64,000 bases of DNA, taken from Erythrobacter sp. NAP1 (lineage in GTDB: Bacteria; Pseudomonadota; Alphaproteobacteria; Sphingomonadales; Sphingomonadaceae). A model generated the notes under the pieces. The model was not told where the DNA came from, ran no database searches, and worked only from the letters and a program-made list of their open reading frames with translations. Within the stretch, counting starts at the first letter, position 1. Each line of letters begins with the position of its first letter. A program made the position numbers and the translations under genes. This document shows positions 42,056 to 50,998 of this stretch, piece by piece. The stretch spans positions 2,583,468 to 2,647,467 of the forward strand of contig NZ_CH672390.1 of NCBI RefSeq assembly GCF_000152865.1, in the 5' to 3' direction.

Positions 42056-43294
42056 TTAACCAAGATAATTGAGCGGGTTGACCGGTTCGCCGTCACGGCG
42101 GAGCTCGATTGTGAGCGGCTGACCGGCATTTCCAGCATTGCCGAGCGGCGCTCCACCGATGACTTCGTCACCGACCTCGGCATCAACACTCGCCAGTCCG
42201 GTCACAAGGCTCGTCCAGCCGCCGGGATGCTCGATGATCACGATTCGTCCAAAGCCGCGATAGGGGCCAGCAAAAGCAACCCGGCCTGACGCTGGCGCCA
42301 CTGCGAGTGCGCCGGCAGCAGGTGCAAGCGTTAGTCCGGTTGCACGGAGGCCGCTTTCGCGAAGTTCACCGAAACCGGCGAGTGTGCGGCCCTGGACGGG
42401 AAGTTGAAATGAGCCGAGCCGTGCACCTTCGCCATCCGTATTCGGCGATGGCGCTGCGCCGACCTGCCCTTCGACAGCTCTCGAGATATCGCGCGGACGC
42501 AGGATCGGACCGGGCAGCGCAGCGAGTTCGCGCCGAAGCCCAGCCGCTTCGTCCAGCCGATCAATCAGCCCGTCGAGATCGCGTGCCTCCTCTGCCAGTG
42601 CGAGTGCACGCTCCCCCTCGCGCACCGCGTTGCTGCGGGCTTCGCGTGACGTCAGGCGTTGACGCGTCTCGAGCGCTGCCAATTCGGCGCGGCGTGTCTG
42701 CAATTCCTGCTCGCTCGAGCGAAGGTTGTCGATTGCTCTGGCCGCGCGCGCTTCGAGCCGCCGACCTTGTTCCAGCTCACCGCGCAACGCAGCGGTGCGC
42801 TGGCGGATTTCCGGCACAGCCGATGCGAGAACTGCGCGGACGTAAACGAGGTCCTTCAAGGACCCCGGTTGGAGCGCCGAAAGCGCGAGCGGGCGGCGCG
42901 AGCTTGTCTGCAATGCGCCGGTCAGGCGAACAAGCGGTTGCTGACGCTGTGCAAGCCGGGCCGAAAGCTTGGCGCTGTCCGATTGGGCAAGCGAATAGCG
43001 CGCGCGCGCAATCGCGATGCCAGCCTCGGCTGCCTGAATTTCCGCCGCCAATGAAGCGGCCTCGCGGGCGGTCTTTTCGGCTGCCTCGGTCGCCGACTCA
43101 GCTTCGCGAGCGAAACGGTCGGCGCGCGCCTCGGCCTGCTGGCCCTCTCTGGTTGCTCGTTCAAGCTGGGCCTGAGCTTCGTCCGGTTCGAGCAACACCG
43201 GGTCGCGCTGCGCCCAACCCTGCGGAGCGGCGAACAGCAGGGCAGCGCAAATCGCGCCGGCTGAAACCAAAAGAAGAGAACGAGCCCGGCTCAT
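42056..43294 (-). CDS. EnvC-like murein hydrolase activator with degenerate LytM domain
   Basis: 412 residues. Signal peptide (1-29), long Ala/Arg/Glu-rich coiled coil (about 35-260), then an M23/LytM fold (about 300-412). The active-site residues of M23 peptidases are absent: no H-x3-D, and the usual HLH motif is replaced by LTIEL, so it should be non-catalytic. That is the EnvC/NlpD/DipM-like pattern of proteins that activate N-acetylmuramyl amidases at division. ATG 43294 gives the signal peptide; the frame extends to 43330. It starts four bases after the rlmH stop. Confidence 0.9.
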   Translation of the reverse strand: MSRARSLLLVSAGAICAALLFAAPQGWAQRDPVLLEPDEAQAQLERATREGQQAEARADRFAREAESATEAAEKTAREAASLAAEIQAAEAGIAIARARYSLAQSDSAKLSARLAQRQQPLVRLTGALQTSSRRPLALSALQPGSLKDLVYVRAVLASAVPEIRQRTAALRGELEQGRRLEARAARAIDNLRSSEQELQTRRAELAALETRQRLTSREARSNAVREGERALALAEEARDLDGLIDRLDEAAGLRRELAALPGPILRPRDISRAVEGQVGAAPSPNTDGEGARLGSFQLPVQGRTLAGFGELRESGLRATGLTLAPAAGALAVAPASGRVAFAGPYRGFGRIVIIEHPGGWTSLVTGLASVDAEVGDEVIGGAPLGNAGNAGQPLTIELRRDGEPVNPLNYLG

Positions 43295-43298
43295 TGAC

Positions 43299-43727
43299 TC
43301 AACCTGCCCGATGATAGGGGTGGCCTGCAAGAATGCTGGTGGCGCGGTAGAGTTGTTCCATCAACATCGCGCGCGCTAGCAGATGGGGCCATGTTGCGGG
43401 TCCGAAGGCAAGCAGCAAATCGGCTTCGAGGCGCTCCTCCTCGGAGTGCCCATCAGCAGCGCCGAGCACAAAGCGCGTCTCGCGCGTACCCGTGTCCCGC
43501 CAATGCTCGAGCGTTGAGGCAAGCTTTTCGGACGAAAGCGCTTTCCCGCGCTCATCAAGCAGTACGGTTTTGTATGGAGTTTGCGGCTCTGGAATCTTGC
43601 CGCCGCTTTCGGGCAATTCGGTCAATTTGACCGGCCAGGTAAGTCGCTTCTCATACCTTGCGACCAGCTCCGCCTCTGGAGTGCGAGCAATCTTGCCGCG
43701 GGCGATGACATGAAGAAGCACAGGCAC
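43299..43727 (-). CDS. rlmH: 23S rRNA (pseudouridine-1915-N3) methyltransferase RlmH
   Basis: 142-residue SPOUT methyltransferase that methylates pseudouridine 1915 in helix 69 of 23S rRNA using S-adenosylmethionine. The trefoil-knot blocks FVLGAADGHSEE (about residues 82-93) and the C-terminal RATSILAGHPYHR are present. Here HPYHR stands where LPYHR is more common. It is slightly shorter than the 155-residue E. coli protein. It follows rsfS after 111 bases, which include a perfect 14-bp palindrome (CGGGCAGCTGCCCG, 43751-43764). Confidence 0.95.
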   Translation of the reverse strand: MPVLLHVIARGKIARTPEAELVARYEKRLTWPVKLTELPESGGKIPEPQTPYKTVLLDERGKALSSEKLASTLEHWRDTGTRETRFVLGAADGHSEEERLEADLLLAFGPATWPHLLARAMLMEQLYRATSILAGHPYHRAG

Positions 43728-43838
43728 TTACCCTGAAACGAAGGGTTGAACGGGCAGCTGCCCGCCTTCAGGTGCCCAAGCCGGGACGGCTTGACGCAGC
43801 ACCGAGGATGCTCACCCGGATGGATGAGCGAGGAACAG

Positions 43839-44252
43839 TTATGCGCTTCCGGCTGCCTTTTCGCCGCCTTCGAACGACCACATGCGCTCGAGATTGTAAA
43901 AGCTGCGCACTTCGGGCCGGAACAGGTGAACGACAACGTCGCCTGCGTCGATGAGCACCCAGTCTGCTGCGGGAAGCCCTTCGATCCGTGCCGGTCCAAA
44001 GCCGGCTTGCTTGACCTTTTCTGCAAGTTTTTGCGCCATCGAGGCCACCTGACGGGTCGAGCGACCGCTGGCGATCACCATGTGATCGGCAACAGAGCTT
44101 TTACCTTCGAGCGGGATTGAGACAATTTCCTGTGCCTGGTCATCGTCGAGTTGGCGCATGACGAGGTCATGCAGGTCATCATGGTTTATATCAGCGGGCA
44201 TTGAAGCAACCGGTTTGAGTGTGTCGGCCGAAGCCGTGTGTGCCTGTGTCAT
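43839..44252 (-). CDS. rsfS: ribosome silencing factor RsfS
   Basis: 137 residues of the RsfS/DUF143 family. It binds ribosomal protein uL14 and blocks subunit joining in poor nutrient conditions. The VSIPLEGKSSVADHMVIASG block, ARIEGLPAADWVLIDAGDVVVHLF and the F-x5-R/Y-x-LE-x-MW end are typical. The N-terminal 30 residues are variable. ATG 44252 has GGAGAT 14 bases upstream; ATG 44201 is an alternative start that would remove the variable part. It is 90 bases after nadD. Confidence 0.94.
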   Translation of the reverse strand: MTQAHTASADTLKPVASMPADINHDDLHDLVMRQLDDDQAQEIVSIPLEGKSSVADHMVIASGRSTRQVASMAQKLAEKVKQAGFGPARIEGLPAADWVLIDAGDVVVHLFRPEVRSFYNLERMWSFEGGEKAAGSA

Positions 44253-44342
44253 AGGCAAGTTCAGATCTCCAGATTGTGGGATTAAGATGGGCGCCGGCGC
44301 GCTGTTTCGCAAGGGTGACGGTCAAGCGTAAGGGATTACCCC

Positions 44343-44984
44343 TCATGCCGTACCTTCTCCCGATATGTTGCGAAAAGTCAGCCGGTCACGCACCGCCTTA
44401 CCGCGATATCGCTGGGCCCAATCAGGGTTGTCACGGCGGATGGCCGTGGCCGATCGTGGGTCCGGATCGAAACGCATTAACACCAGGGCCGGTGCGCTCC
44501 ATTGCCCCCGTTTCCGAATGCTGGCGGCAGGCACCTTATGTTGCCTGAGCCAGGCCATGGCGGGGCTCGTCATAGCCTCACGACTATAGCCGGGCCGATC
44601 GATGACTGCAATCGGCATGGTTCTCGCGATGGCGCGCCAGTTTTTCCACCGGTGAAATTGAGCAAGATTGTCCGATCCCATGAGCCAGACGAACTGCCGC
44701 TTGGGATAGCGCCGCACGATGCGACCCAGCGTTTCGTGGGTGTAGCGCGTGCCGAAATGTGCCTCTATCGCGGTCGGCACGATCGGCACGCCGCGCGCCT
44801 GCTCGCGCGCGGAAAGGAGCCGGGCGGCAAGCGGCGCCATGCCCGTCTTGGGTTTCAGCGGATTTCCCGGCGACACGAGCCACCATACTTCATCTAGGCC
44901 GAGCTCCTCCTTGGCGAAGAGCGAGATGCGCCTGTGCCCGCCGTGAGCAGGATTGAAGCTGCCTCCAAGAAGCCCCGTGCGCAT
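44343..44984 (-). CDS. nadD: nicotinate-nucleotide adenylyltransferase NadD
   Basis: 213 residues. Transfers AMP from ATP to nicotinate mononucleotide in NAD synthesis. The nucleotidyltransferase motif GGSFNPAHGGH (residues 6-16), VWWLVSPGNPLK, VWLMGSDNLAQFHRW and the C-terminal SATAIR (S/T-x2-R) are all present. ATG 44984 was chosen because the nucleotide-binding strand must lie near the N-terminus; the frame extends 18 residues further into the end of proA. It starts 17 bases after the proA stop. Confidence 0.95.
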   Translation of the reverse strand: MRTGLLGGSFNPAHGGHRRISLFAKEELGLDEVWWLVSPGNPLKPKTGMAPLAARLLSAREQARGVPIVPTAIEAHFGTRYTHETLGRIVRRYPKRQFVWLMGSDNLAQFHRWKNWRAIARTMPIAVIDRPGYSREAMTSPAMAWLRQHKVPAASIRKRGQWSAPALVLMRFDPDPRSATAIRRDNPDWAQRYRGKAVRDRLTFRNISGEGTA

Positions 44985-45001
44985 GCCCCGTCCGATTGCC
45001 C

Positions 45002-46291
45002 TTAAGGGCGCGCCTGCCCGCTGCCGCGAACCAGCCACTTGTAGGTGGTGAGACCTTCAAGAGCGACGGGCCCTCGAGCATGCAGGCGTCCGGTTGCGAT
45101 GCCGATTTCTGCGCCAAGCCCGAATTCCCCGCCATCTGCGAATTGCGAGGATGCGTTGTGCATGACGATGGCGCTGTCGACGCGGGCGAAGAATTGCTCG
45201 GCGACTGCGTCATCGGAGGTGACGATGACATCGGTGTGCGCCGATGAATGGCGCGCGATATGCGCTGTTGCTTCATCGAAACCGTCGACCATCGCGACCG
45301 AGACGATTGCATCGAGATATTCTGTGTCCCAGTCATTCGCGCTCGCGGCAGTGACGCGGTCGTTGAGTGCCTGAATGCGGTCATCACCGCGCACTTCGAC
45401 ACCGGCATCAATCAGCGCCTTGATAAGTGCCGAAGCGTCCGAAAAGTCGCTGTCGATCAGCAGCGTCTCCATCGCACCGCAAATGCCGGTCCGGCGCATT
45501 TTGGCGTTAAGCGCAATGTCGCGCGCCATCGTGGGATTAGCCGCGGAATGGATGTAGGTGTGATTGATGCCGTCGAGATGAGCGAGCACCGGAACACGCG
45601 CATCGGACTGAACCCGCGCGACGAGACTCTTCCCGCCGCGGGGGACGATCATGTCGATGAGGCCCGATGCCGTCAGCATCGCGCCAACCGCCGCACGGTC
45701 TTGTGTGGGGACCAGCTGCACCGCTTCTGCAGGCACGCCGCCTTCGGCAAGGCCAGCCGCCAGGCTTGCGAGGATGGCTCGGTTGGAGTGAACCGCCTCG
45801 CTTCCACCACGAAGCAGGGCAGCATTGCCCGCCCGCACACATAGTGCAGCGGCGTCAGCGGTCACATTCGGGCGGCTTTCGTAGATGATGCCAATCGTTC
45901 CGATCGGTACGCGAACGCGCGACATCTTGAGCCCGTTAGGACGCTCGGACTGGTCGATCACTTGGCCAACGGGGTCAGGCAGATTAGCAACGGCCTCCAC
46001 CGCCGACGCGATGCCTTCGAGGCGTTCTTCGTCGAGCTTCAGCCGATCGAGCATCGCCTTTGTGAGGCCGTTCGCCTCGCCTGCCTCGATGTCCTTGGCA
46101 TTCTCGGCAAGGATGGTTGCCGCATCCGTGCGCAGCTGCTTGGCGGCAAGCTTGAGCGCGTTGGCGCGCGCATCGCTAGAAATGGCGGCAAGCACGCGCT
46201 GCGCCTTGCGAGCGGCGCGGGCGAGCTCTGCGATAAGGAGTTCGGGATCTTGAGTATCGATTGGGGCGATAGGGGTAGCTAGGGTGTTCAT
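45002..46291 (-). CDS. proA: glutamate-5-semialdehyde dehydrogenase ProA
   Basis: 429 residues. NADPH-dependent reduction of glutamyl-5-phosphate in proline synthesis. It is an aldehyde-dehydrogenase-like fold with the catalytic cysteine in RRTGICGAMETLL (about residues 270-280), the VPRGGKSLV block and the C-terminal FGLGAEIGIATGRLHARGP segment. ATG 46291 is the first good start; the open frame upstream to 46408 lies in the divergent promoter gap. proB is not adjacent. It heads the minus-strand run that continues through nadD. Confidence 0.96.
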   Translation of the reverse strand: MNTLATPIAPIDTQDPELLIAELARAARKAQRVLAAISSDARANALKLAAKQLRTDAATILAENAKDIEAGEANGLTKAMLDRLKLDEERLEGIASAVEAVANLPDPVGQVIDQSERPNGLKMSRVRVPIGTIGIIYESRPNVTADAAALCVRAGNAALLRGGSEAVHSNRAILASLAAGLAEGGVPAEAVQLVPTQDRAAVGAMLTASGLIDMIVPRGGKSLVARVQSDARVPVLAHLDGINHTYIHSAANPTMARDIALNAKMRRTGICGAMETLLIDSDFSDASALIKALIDAGVEVRGDDRIQALNDRVTAASANDWDTEYLDAIVSVAMVDGFDEATAHIARHSSAHTDVIVTSDDAVAEQFFARVDSAIVMHNASSQFADGGEFGLGAEIGIATGRLHARGPVALEGLTTYKWLVRGSGQARP

Positions 46292-46557
46292 GCGGCGTCC
46301 GATAGCAGTGATTGATGGCGCTGTCAGGGTTCCCGCAAGGGAATCACCTAGCCGCCTCTTGGCGGGCTCGAACTTACCGTTCGGACAGGGATTGGACGCC
46401 GAAAACACACGAATTTTAGGATCGTTCCATCGTTGTGAACGTTTCGCCGCATTTTGGCTTCAACTCAGCCCTCGCATTAACACTTCGATTCGACCACCCG
46501 CGTGCAACTTGGTAGCCCTCGCTTCGCAATAAAAACACAACAGTTGCCGGGGCCGTT

Positions 46558-47706
46558 TTGTCAGAATCAAAAAGTTCACGCTCTTGGAGTGAGAAACTGC
46601 GCGAGTGGTTTCCCGACCGCGAATTCTTTATGCGGTCACAGGGGCAAGTTCGCTTCATCAAAATCTCGTCGCGCATGCAGAAGGGTGCAGCACTTGGCGC
46701 AGTGCTGTTCGCAACCGGCTGGGCCGGTTCGATGGGCGTCATGGCGTGGAACAACTACGTCGCTGAATCGAACCTTGCATCGTTCCAGAGCGAAAAAGCA
46801 GAGGTCGCCGATCACCGTCAGCGGCTTGAAGCGTATGGCGGCAATCTTGAACGCGTAGTCGATGACCTCAAGGCGCGTCAGGACGTGCTCGATGCAATGA
46901 GCGAAATGCTTCCTGAAGACATCCAGACCGTCGACACCAATGTGACCGATTCCTCGGATGAAACCGCGAAGACGGTCAAGCAAGTCGGCGCGATGTTCCC
47001 GCAGGCCGTTGGCCTTGCACAGGTGGAAGCGCGTCAGCTCGCATATGTCGAGAACATGACGCGCTATGCCGACTGGCGCGCCAAACGCGCAGAAGAAGCG
47101 CTTCGCAAACTCAACCTCGACCCGCGCGAAATGACCCGCGCCACCCGCCGCGTCGCGCAAAACGCGATGGGTGGTCCGCTCGAACTGCTCGCCACTTCCG
47201 CTGACGGCTCGCTCGATCCGCGCTTTGAGCGTCTGGGGTTCAGCCTCTCACGCATGGCAGAACTTGAGCTCGCGCTTGAAGGCGTTCCGCAGGTCGTTCC
47301 GGCTGCCGACCAGCGCATTTCTTCGCGCTTTGGCTATCGCCGCGATCCCTTCACCCGCCGCAGCGCGATGCACAACGGTATCGACTTCAAGGGCCCGCAC
47401 GGCTCGCCGATCTATGCCGCAGCCAAGGGCCGCGTGACTTTCGCCGGCCGCAGGGGTGGATACGGCAAGTGCGTCGAGATCACGCACACCAATGGCATCA
47501 TGACCCGCTACGCTCACCTGTCTCGGATTGACGCGAAGGTCGGGCAGTCCATCGAAGCGGGTGAGACTCTTGGCGGTCTTGGCAGCACAGGTAGATCGAC
47601 AGGTCCTCACCTGCATTTCGAAGTTCGAGTCAACGGACGCCCCGTAAATCCGCGTCCTTTCCTGGAGACAGCTCCCGATGTTCTCAAAGAAGCCCGCGGC
47701 AACTGA
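46558..47706 (+). CDS. M23 family metallopeptidase, transmembrane, linked to bactofilin
   Basis: 382 residues. The cytoplasmic N-terminus (about 1-42) has a conserved-looking REFFMRSQGQVRFIKIS block. One membrane helix follows (about 43-62), then a periplasmic coiled coil (about 70-200) and an intact M23 domain (about 260-370) with HNGIDF, the YAHLS strand and HLHFEVR, so it should be an active D,D-endopeptidase. The start is TTG 46558 after GGGG; the next ATG (46630) would cut into the conserved block. The 3' end overlaps the bactofilin gene by 29 bases. The pair resembles the LmdC/BacA and Csd1/CcmA shape modules. The 266-base gap before it, shared with proA, shows no clear site. Confidence 0.9.
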   Translation: MSESKSSRSWSEKLREWFPDREFFMRSQGQVRFIKISSRMQKGAALGAVLFATGWAGSMGVMAWNNYVAESNLASFQSEKAEVADHRQRLEAYGGNLERVVDDLKARQDVLDAMSEMLPEDIQTVDTNVTDSSDETAKTVKQVGAMFPQAVGLAQVEARQLAYVENMTRYADWRAKRAEEALRKLNLDPREMTRATRRVAQNAMGGPLELLATSADGSLDPRFERLGFSLSRMAELELALEGVPQVVPAADQRISSRFGYRRDPFTRRSAMHNGIDFKGPHGSPIYAAAKGRVTFAGRRGGYGKCVEITHTNGIMTRYAHLSRIDAKVGQSIEAGETLGGLGSTGRSTGPHLHFEVRVNGRPVNPRPFLETAPDVLKEARGN

Positions 47707-48172
47707 TAATTCGGCCCCGCCCGCTCCGCGCGCACCCGCCCCCAAATCCCAAGGACGCAGCATGGCAAACGGTAACTCCACCTTTTCGGTGATCGGTTCA
47801 GACGTAACGATCAAGGGCGATGTCAGCGCCTCGGTCGACCTTCACATCGACGGAACCATCGAAGGCGACATCAAGTGCGCTTCGATCGTTCAGGGTGAAG
47901 GCAGCGCTATTCACGGCGCCGTCATGGCAGACACCGCCCGCATGTCGGGCAAGGTTGTCGGTTCGATTGCCGCCAAGGAACTCGTTATTCTCAAGACCGC
48001 CGAGATCGAAGGCGATGTGCATTATGATGCGCTCACCATCGAACAGGGCGCGCAGGTCGATGGTCGCTTCGCACCCAACTCGCATCGCCAGACCAAGCCG
48101 GCTCCTGCGCCAATGAAAAAAGAAGCATCGAGCGCCGACGACGCGCAGGCAAAGCTTCAGATCGCCAACTGA
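47678..48172 (+). CDS. bactofilin (polymer-forming cytoskeletal protein)
   Basis: 164 residues. The central beta-helical bactofilin domain (about 37-135) is built from short repeats such as DLHIDGTIEGDIK and GKVVGSIAAKELVILKTAEIEG-type turns, flanked by Pro/Ala/Lys-rich disordered tails. Bactofilins self-assemble without nucleotide into membrane-associated filaments and place cell-wall enzymes. The 29-base overlap with the M23 peptidase gene suggests coupled translation and a direct partnership. A second Met at residue 29 is a possible shorter start. A strong terminator follows. Confidence 0.95.
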   Translation: MFSKKPAATDNSAPPAPRAPAPKSQGRSMANGNSTFSVIGSDVTIKGDVSASVDLHIDGTIEGDIKCASIVQGEGSAIHGAVMADTARMSGKVVGSIAAKELVILKTAEIEGDVHYDALTIEQGAQVDGRFAPNSHRQTKPAPAPMKKEASSADDAQAKLQIAN

Positions 48173-48196
48173 CGATCACAGCCTAGCGAATTCAAT

Positions 48197-48236
48197 AACG
48201 CCGCTGGCCCGGGAGGGTCGGCGGCGTTTTTCTTTG
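48197..48236 (+). terminator. intrinsic terminator after bactofilin gene
   Basis: AACGCCGC (48197-48204) pairs with GCGGCGTT (48221-48228), followed by a T-rich run (TTTTTCTTT). It lies 25 bases after the bactofilin stop and immediately before the convergent acyl-CoA ligase stop. Confidence 0.85.
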
Positions 48237-48240
48237 TCTG

Positions 48241-49908
48241 TCAGAGAACCTCGGCGCGCAGGGCCTTGCGGTCGAGTTTGCCGATGATCGTCTTGGGTAG
48301 CTCCTTGCGGATCACCACCTGATCGACCCGCTCGTGCTTGCCGATCCGGTCGTTGAGCCAGCCCTTGAGAGCATCGGCCCCGATATCGGTCTCGGGATCT
48401 TCAAGCGTTACGTATGCGCGTGGTACCTCACCCTTGTAGTCGTCGGGCACACCGATCACGAGCGCTTCCTTGATCGCCTCGTGCTTCAGGATCGCATCTT
48501 CGACCACGCTCGGGAACACCTTGAAGCCGCCCACTGCAATCATGTCCTTGATCCGGTCGACGATTTCGAGAAACCCGTCTTCGTCCATCACCGCGACGTC
48601 GCCCGTGCGAAGGTAGCGCTTGCCGTCTCGCTCGACGAAGACGTCAGCATCGGTTTCGGGCCTCTGCCAATATCCGCGCATCACCTGCGGGCCGTGGACT
48701 GCGAGCTCACCCGGCTCACCGTCGGGCGCGAGCTTGGTCGGGTCTTCCTTGTCGAGCAGTACGATTTCAGTGCCTGCTACGAGTTGTCCGATCGTGCCTT
48801 TCTTGCGGGTCCCTTCGTAAGGATTGGTCGAAACCACGCCCGAACTCTCCGTCAGGCCATAGCCTTCCACCACGCGCACGCCGGTGACCTCTTCGAACTT
48901 GGTGTGAACCTGCGCCGGCATCGGGGCACCGCCCGAAATGCATACCTTGAGCGATGAAAGGTCGGTTTTCGTCAGGTCGGGATGATCGAGCAGCGCCTGA
49001 AACATGGTTGGCACGCCGGGAAAGCCGGTCGCCTTGTATTTCTGGATCGTCTGAAGAACCTGCTTTGCCTCGAAGCGGGGCACCATCGCGATCGAGGCGC
49101 CCGCCGCAACCGCGTGGTTGAGTAGCGCAGTGTTCGCAAATACATGGAAAAACGGCAGCGCCCCCATGAAGACCTCCTTGCGCGGGTCTTCGAACGGGTT
49201 GATCGCGGCGACTTGTTGCGCGTTCTGTGTCAGCTGGCTGTGGCCGAGCATCGCCCCCTTAGGCCGCCCGGTTGTGCCTCCGGTGTATTGGAGGAGCGCA
49301 AGGTCATCGCGGCGGTCGAGCGTGGCCTCACCCTCGGGCCATGACCGCAGCATCTCGCTCCACTTGAGCGTATCGGGACCCCAGGCCACGTCAGCAATCT
49401 GGCTTCGCTTGAAGAGTTTGAGCGCCAGCCCCTTCACCGCCGGAAGCATTTCCGAAAGCGAGCCGACAATCAGCGTTTCAAGCGCTGATCCCTCGAGAAC
49501 CTTCGCTGCCGTGGAATAGAGTTCAGGCACATCGAGCGTCACAAGCACTTTCGTCCCGCTATCGCCAACCTGCCATGCAAGTTCTTCGACCGAATAGAGC
49601 GGCGAAAAGTTCACCACCACCGCGCCAGCCATCATCGCGCCGTAATAGGCCGAGGCGTAGATCGGTACGTTGGGGAGGAACAAGCCGATGCGGTCGCCCT
49701 GCTCCACACCCATCGCGATCAATCCGGCGGCGAAGCTCTTCGCCTCGCGCTCGATCTCGCTGTACGAATATGTTCGCCCCAGAAAATGAAGGAACGGCGC
49801 GTCCGGATTGTGAGCGACAGTACGCGCCAGCATTTCGGGCAGGGACATTGGTTCGAATGTCGCATCCCAGGGGGTCGGATGGTGATAGCTGGCGGTATTT
49901 ACATTCAT
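48241..49908 (-). CDS. long-chain fatty acid--CoA ligase (FadD-like)
   Basis: 555 residues of the ANL adenylating superfamily. It activates fatty acids to acyl-AMP and then acyl-CoA. The P-loop-like LLQYTGGTTGRPKGAML, the GYGLTESS motif, the YLRTGDVAVMDEDGFLEIVDR hinge region and the C-terminal lysine in PKTIIGKLDRKALR are all present. ATG 49908 gives a normal N-terminus; the frame opens to 49986, across the trcR terminator, so longer starts are unlikely. It is convergent with the bactofilin gene. Confidence 0.93.
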   Translation of the reverse strand: MNVNTASYHHPTPWDATFEPMSLPEMLARTVAHNPDAPFLHFLGRTYSYSEIEREAKSFAAGLIAMGVEQGDRIGLFLPNVPIYASAYYGAMMAGAVVVNFSPLYSVEELAWQVGDSGTKVLVTLDVPELYSTAAKVLEGSALETLIVGSLSEMLPAVKGLALKLFKRSQIADVAWGPDTLKWSEMLRSWPEGEATLDRRDDLALLQYTGGTTGRPKGAMLGHSQLTQNAQQVAAINPFEDPRKEVFMGALPFFHVFANTALLNHAVAAGASIAMVPRFEAKQVLQTIQKYKATGFPGVPTMFQALLDHPDLTKTDLSSLKVCISGGAPMPAQVHTKFEEVTGVRVVEGYGLTESSGVVSTNPYEGTRKKGTIGQLVAGTEIVLLDKEDPTKLAPDGEPGELAVHGPQVMRGYWQRPETDADVFVERDGKRYLRTGDVAVMDEDGFLEIVDRIKDMIAVGGFKVFPSVVEDAILKHEAIKEALVIGVPDDYKGEVPRAYVTLEDPETDIGADALKGWLNDRIGKHERVDQVVIRKELPKTIIGKLDRKALRAEVL

Positions 49909-49966
49909 GTCAATAACATGACCGATCTGCGAGCGATTCTCAAGCGAATGGTGCGGCATCGGGCAC

Positions 49967-50004
49967 AAAAAAGGGCGGCGCCGCAATGTGCGGGGCCGCC
50001 CTTT
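49967..50004 (-). terminator. intrinsic terminator of trcR
   Basis: Read on the minus strand, AAAGGGCGGC pairs with GCCGCCCTTT and is followed by a six-base T-run. It begins 17 bases after the trcR stop, separating it from the acyl-CoA ligase gene. Confidence 0.8.
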
Positions 50005-50020
50005 CTAACTGAGTGAGCAA

Positions 50021-50842
50021 TCAGGCGTTGTCGTCGTCTTCCGGCTCGGGCGCGGTGACGGCCTCTTCCTCGCTCGGCTCCGAAGGAGCGAAGGCGGGAG
50101 GGGTCACGCTGTCCGGGGGCGTCACGCCATCTTCGCCAGCAGCTTCGGCAGCGCGCTTCTGAGCGAGCCATGCTTCGGCTTCGGCTTCCTGAGCGGCTTC
50201 GGCAGCAGCCTTCACGTTGGCTTCACGTTCTGCGCGAAGCTCTTCGATCAGCTTGTCCTTGTCGCTGCGATTGTCTTCGCCAACGACGGTTTCGGCTTCT
50301 TCCGTCACGCCAGCGCGCTTGGCTGCCTTGGCAACGACTGCGTCGAGTTCACGCTGCGAGCACAGGCCAAGGGTCACTGGATCCTTGGGCTGGATGTTCT
50401 GGATGTTCCAGTGCGAACGCTCGCGAATCGCGCCGATCGTATTGCGGGTGGTGCCGATCAGCTTCGAAATCTGCGCATCCGACACTTCCGGATGGTTGCG
50501 CAGAATCCATGCGATCCCGTCGGGCTTGTCCTGACGCTTCGACACCGGGGTGTAACGCGGGCCCTTGGTCCGGGTGACTTCAACCGGCGCCTTGTGCATC
50601 TTGAGCGCGTATTCGGGATCGGCCTGACCCTTCTCGATCTCTTCGAGGGTCAACTCACCCGCGTGTACAGGGTCGCGGCCCGTATACTTGCTGCCTGCAA
50701 GGTCGTCTGCCATCGCCTGGACTTCGAGAATGTGCAGGCCGCAAAATGCGGCGATCTGCTCAAACGAAAGGCCGGTGTGGTCGACCAGCCAGGTAGCCGT
50801 GGCGTGCGGCATCAGCGGCTTGGGCTGATCCTTTTGTGCCAT
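50021..50842 (-). CDS. trcR: cell-cycle transcriptional regulator TrcR (DUF1013)
   Basis: 273 residues. DUF1013 protein; in Caulobacter the homologue is an RNA-polymerase-associated regulator tied to cell-cycle genes. The conserved N-terminal half holds MPHATATWLVDHTGLSFEQIA and the helix-turn-helix-like DAQISKLIGTTRNTIGAIR (about residues 122-140), then NIQPKDPVTLGLC. The C-terminal third (about 185-273) is Glu/Ala/Pro-rich and likely disordered. ATG 50842 has GGAGA seven bases upstream; the frame extends six residues more. Confidence 0.92.
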   Translation of the reverse strand: MAQKDQPKPLMPHATATWLVDHTGLSFEQIAAFCGLHILEVQAMADDLAGSKYTGRDPVHAGELTLEEIEKGQADPEYALKMHKAPVEVTRTKGPRYTPVSKRQDKPDGIAWILRNHPEVSDAQISKLIGTTRNTIGAIRERSHWNIQNIQPKDPVTLGLCSQRELDAVVAKAAKRAGVTEEAETVVGEDNRSDKDKLIEELRAEREANVKAAAEAAQEAEAEAWLAQKRAAEAAGEDGVTPPDSVTPPAFAPSEPSEEEAVTAPEPEDDDNA

Positions 50843-50868
50843 GGGGAAATCTCCGTTCAAAATATAAG

Positions 50869-50890
50869 GGCCGCCCCTTGCGGAGCGGCC
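50869..50890 (-). terminator. possible terminator after the GT4 gene, near the trcR start
   Basis: GGCCGC (50869-50874) pairs with GCGGCC (50885-50890); on the minus strand a CTTATATTTT stretch follows. It lies in the 156-base gap between the GT4 stop and the trcR start, about 27 bases before the trcR ATG, so it could also affect the trcR leader. Confidence 0.4.
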
Positions 50891-50998
50891 ACTGTGCGAG
50901 TGTCAGATAGGCTAAAGAGGTGCGCGCGGCAAGGGAAAGGGTGCTCCGCGCCTAAAACTGGTGATCGGTATGGCCCCAATCCGGATGTATCGTGGCCT

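Noticed and set aside
43751..43764. Perfect 14-bp palindrome CGGGCAGCTGCCCG between rsfS and rlmH
   Set aside because: GC-rich palindromes of this size are expected by chance in such a genome, and there is no T-run or promoter nearby.
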